Part shown: in pieces, positions 5,643 through 7,630 of the stretch
Layout of the letters: every line of letters starts with the position of its first letter
Numbering within the stretch: position 1 is the first letter of the stretch
Source: Syntrophomonadaceae bacterium
GTDB lineage: Bacteria; Bacillota; Syntrophomonadia; Syntrophomonadales; Syntrophomonadaceae
DNA length: 7,630 nucleotides
Assembly (NCBI GenBank): GCA_012840625.1
Contig: DUSB01000065.1
Location: forward strand, 1 to 7,630
Direction: 5' to 3'
Program-made: the position numbers and the translations under genes
Notes under the pieces: generated by a model
What the model was told of the DNA's origin: nothing
The model's database searches: none
The model's input: only the letters and a program-made list of their open reading frames with translations

Positions 5643-7070
5643 TCAGGGAGTATTAACCAGTTCGCGATTCATAGAGAACTGTTTGGATACCGGGCTGTAT
5701 TCGATCAGGTCTACCGCTAATAAACCTGAATTAGGGGTCAGGTAAATGATGACGGCTGAATAAGCTTTTCCTTCTTCGGAATAGAATCCGCGCAAGCCAG
5801 CCGCCCCGGTAGTACCTGGATTAATCAGGATAGAATCCTTTTTTTGCTCTATTCTTAGGCGGTGATCATGTCCGGCTACCAGCAAGGGAGTTTGGGATAT
5901 AAGGCTTCTAGCTAGATTGTAATTGTGAACTACCAGTATATCCGGTGGTCCCTGTTTTTCTATTTCCGCACTGATCTGTTTTTTTGCCTCTTCCAGTGCC
6001 TGTTTTTTCTTGGCAGAATTTTCGTATTCTACCTCCTGGCCACTGGCCAGAGGATCAGCAAAGCCCAGCACTGTTATTTCTTTTATAGATACTGTTTGTC
6101 CATTAAGAATATATGCATTGTCCATGTCAGCGATTACATTTAAAATCTGCGGATTATCATGATTACCTGCTACAAAAAGTTGAGGTATGGTGATGCTTTT
6201 CATTTCATCCAGCAGTGAGGCTTCCGGCATAGAACCCAGATCGGTTAAATCGCCGGCATTGATAATAAAGTCGACCTGAAAGGTATCAGCTAGGCCTTTC
6301 ATAAATTTAACCCCTACTGGATTGGAATGCAAATCGCTAACCAGTAGTATTTTGACTGCTTGTTCTTGTCCTTCCGGATGAGCCATCACCATCAGGTGAT
6401 CCGCGCTGGCAAAAAGTTCCCCCAAGTTGGCGACAACCTTTTCGGTGTTTTCCTTGATTAATTCCAGGTCGGTAAGTGATTTATTGGCAAACTCCATTAC
6501 CGAAGGGGCCATACTAATTACCCCCTTGTATTCGGGTTCATTAAAAGCTCGGGCATCAAAAGAATGGAAAGAGCCCCACAAAAAAATCACGGTTAAAAAA
6601 GTACACAGCAGTGCCTGCAGCAGGGATTGTTTCCAGCCTGGTCGCCAGATAAACAGTATAAAGCAGAAGGCAGCAATCATGGCGATGAATATCTGTCGTA
6701 AAGCAATAACCCAGACCGATTCTTCTGCTCGCTGGCGTAATCGCTGCATGAATTCTTTGCTGTTGGGAGCTTGATTAAGATGTGTTTTCAGGCTATCCGT
6801 CTCAATTTGCTCTAGGGTCATGCTTAATTTTACCGGTCCCTTATGGGTCTTGGCTTCAATGACTCCAAATGGGGGCAGATGTATTTCAGTTATGCCTGAA
6901 CGGGAGGGTGCCAGAGTTGTTTTTATCGTCATGCCTTCAATATTCACTGTACTGGTTCCGAAGATCCATATTCCTAACAGCGCTCCGATAAAGCCGGTTA
7001 TTATTATTCCGCTGATTTTAAAAAAGGTTTGGGTTTGTTTGTTAAGCCCCGTTTTTCCCCTTGGCGGCAT
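5643..7070 (-). CDS. Membrane-anchored calcineurin-like metallophosphoesterase, catalytic domain predicted extracellular
   Basis: This protein has 475 residues. The C-terminal half (about 238-445) carries the full metal-site set of calcineurin-like phosphoesterases: SDLHSN (245-250, D246 and H248), GDLTDLG (273-279, D274), GNHD (302-305), VVHN (380-383, H382) and GHDH (400-403, H401 and H403). It should hydrolyse a phosphomono- or diester with a di-metal centre; the substrate is unknown. The N-terminal part has a membrane helix at about 18-38 after a basic N-terminus, a polar domain at 40-118, and two more helices at about 119-141 and 148-168 joined by a short basic loop. By the positive-inside rule, both the 40-118 domain and the catalytic domain lie outside. 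The start is supported by AAGGAGGG (complement of 7077-7084), 6 nt before the ATG. It is a single-gene unit with a candidate promoter at 7119-7147. No partner gene suggests a substrate. Confidence 0.9.
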   Translation of the reverse strand: MPPRGKTGLNKQTQTFFKISGIIITGFIGALLGIWIFGTSTVNIEGMTIKTTLAPSRSGITEIHLPPFGVIEAKTHKGPVKLSMTLEQIETDSLKTHLNQAPNSKEFMQRLRQRAEESVWVIALRQIFIAMIAAFCFILFIWRPGWKQSLLQALLCTFLTVIFLWGSFHSFDARAFNEPEYKGVISMAPSVMEFANKSLTDLELIKENTEKVVANLGELFASADHLMVMAHPEGQEQAVKILLVSDLHSNPVGVKFMKGLADTFQVDFIINAGDLTDLGSMPEASLLDEMKSITIPQLFVAGNHDNPQILNVIADMDNAYILNGQTVSIKEITVLGFADPLASGQEVEYENSAKKKQALEEAKKQISAEIEKQGPPDILVVHNYNLARSLISQTPLLVAGHDHRLRIEQKKDSILINPGTTGAAGLRGFYSEEGKAYSAVIIYLTPNSGLLAVDLIEYSPVSKQFSMNRELVNTP

Positions 7071-7118
7071 TAAAAACCCTCCTTCCCGTACGCGAATTGC
7101 ATAAGAATGATAAATCTA

Positions 7119-7147
7119 ATAGTAAGCCGGGTGGCAGTACCTGTAAA
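7119..7147 (-). promoter_or_regulatory. Candidate promoter for the metallophosphoesterase gene
   Basis: On the minus strand, TTTACA (7147-7142, 5/6 to consensus) and TACTAT (7124-7119, 4/6) are separated by 17 bp, giving a leader of about 40 nt. An inverted repeat AGTAC/GTACT (7136-7140 with 7148-7152) spans the -35, as a repressor site might. Confidence 0.4.
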
Positions 7148-7362
7148 GTACTTTCTATCAGCCGCAATCCTTATTACCTAGCAAAAATCAAAAAGAAGTT
7201 ACATCTACAAAGTGTACCGCAAGCTCAGCTGCTGGTAAAGGCAGCTTTCTTATGCTGATGCTGATAAAGATTATTTTTAGAGGAAGATTTTGATGAAACA
7301 TGCACACTATACAAGTGGATCTTATCTCTTTTGATTCAGGGTATGGTATTGGCTGGCTTATT

Positions 7363-7397
7363 AAAGCAAACCACCCCCTTTCTGGAGCAGGGGGTGG
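7363..7397 (-). terminator. Intrinsic terminator for the spore coat gene
   Basis: On the minus strand, CCACCCCCT (7397-7389) and AGGGGGTGG (7379-7371) form a 9-bp, GC-rich stem with a 9-nt loop, followed by TTTGCTTTAAT. It lies about 140 bp past the coat gene stop. The plus-strand side lacks a T-run, so it acts for the minus strand only. Confidence 0.7.
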
Positions 7398-7534
7398 CTG
7401 AGGGGTGAGTAAAGATGTGATTTTTACATAAAGATTATGGCAATCACTGGCAATGGCGATTTTATGGTATGATTCGCGTCTCCTTGCTACATAAATTTTT
7501 TTCCCCTGGGGCAGGGAGAAGGATTTGTTTGTTC

Positions 7535-7630
7535 TTACTGAAGATTATACATACCGTTGTTTTGCATATAGTTGAAAATGCCTTCGCCATGCTGCTGTTC
7601 TTCTTTTTGAATATGGTTTAGCACCTGACG
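7535..7630 (-). CDS. Spore coat protein, CotF-like, C-terminal fragment (5' end outside window)
   Basis: The last 31 codons and the TAA stop (7537-7535) of a minus-strand gene are present. The fragment contains HIQKEEQQHGEGIFNYMQNN followed by GMYNLQ. This matches the end of the CotF/ferritin-like coat family, where a helix with E-E..HG…YM is followed by a short GMY tail. Such proteins coat the endospore and are made in the mother cell during sporulation. The promoter and the rest of the domain are beyond the window. The identification rests on a short tail, but the pattern is characteristic. It supports a spore-forming Firmicute as the source. Confidence 0.75.
   Translation of the reverse strand, partial: RQVLNHIQKEEQQHGEGIFNYMQNNGMYNLQ

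Larger units (their letters stand above)
7071..7534. other. Intergenic region between phosphoesterase and coat protein genes, no gene seen
   Basis: Apart from the phosphoesterase promoter and the coat-gene terminator, this stretch contains only short open frames. A 13-codon ORF (7293-7334) has a GAGGAAG in front of it, and an overlapping 32-codon frame runs into the terminator hairpin; neither resembles a known protein. A 6-bp hairpin AGCTGC/GCAGCT (7227-7232 with 7241-7246) is also present, without a T-tract. Confidence 0.45.

Noticed and set aside
6427..7258. Plus-strand ORFs of 115, 94 and 65 codons opposite and just past the phosphoesterase
   Set aside because: They are shadows of the minus-strand gene; the last one runs into intergenic DNA without a ribosome binding site or a recognisable product.
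7293..7334. 13-codon ORF after GAGGAAG, as a possible leader peptide
   Set aside because: No plus-strand gene follows it in the window and the peptide has no run of regulatory codons.

Overview
The window looks like a chromosomal stretch from a low-to-mid GC, anaerobic, endospore-forming Firmicute (Clostridia). A Syntrophomonas-type, fatty-acid-oxidising bacterium is a reasonable guess. This is inference: the left edge holds the end of an acyl-CoA dehydrogenase, the right edge holds the end of a spore-coat CotF-type protein, the ribosome binding sites are strong AAGGAGG types, and the terminators are intrinsic. No rRNA, tRNA, CRISPR array, insertion sequence or phage gene was seen.

Layout from left to right. 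(1) 1-197, plus: C-terminus of an acyl-CoA dehydrogenase, followed by about 240 bp without a convincing gene and a strong terminator at 435-486. (2) 769-2115, plus: a membrane-embedded family 2 glycosyltransferase of the PgaC/hyaluronan-synthase type, with its own promoter and terminator. (3) 2608-3525, plus: a UbiA-family prenyltransferase closest in motifs to heme O synthase (CtaB/CyoE), after a 0.4-kb region without genes. (4) 3513-3734, plus: a good promoter inside the 3' end of ctaB, a possible 45-codon membrane-peptide ORF, and a sequence able to fold as a three-way junction. (5) 3935-4333, minus: an unrecognised 132-residue protein with its own terminator at 3800-3830. (6) 4680-5453, plus: an NRDE/TANGO2-family protein with an N-terminal Cys. 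(7) 5643-7070, minus: a membrane-anchored calcineurin-like metallophosphoesterase whose catalytic domain is predicted to lie outside the cell. It converges on (6) at a shared 16-17 bp hairpin. (8) 7535-7630, minus: the last 31 codons of a CotF-type spore coat protein.

The genes appear to be mostly single transcription units with their own signals, not one operon. The most suggestive functional link is between the heme O synthase-like protein and the TANGO2-family protein, whose animal relatives are implicated in heme mobilisation. They lie about 1.15 kb apart but are not co-transcribed. No obvious new multigene defence or metabolic system is visible. The best candidate for something undescribed is the promoter / small ORF / structured element between ctaB and the unknown gene.
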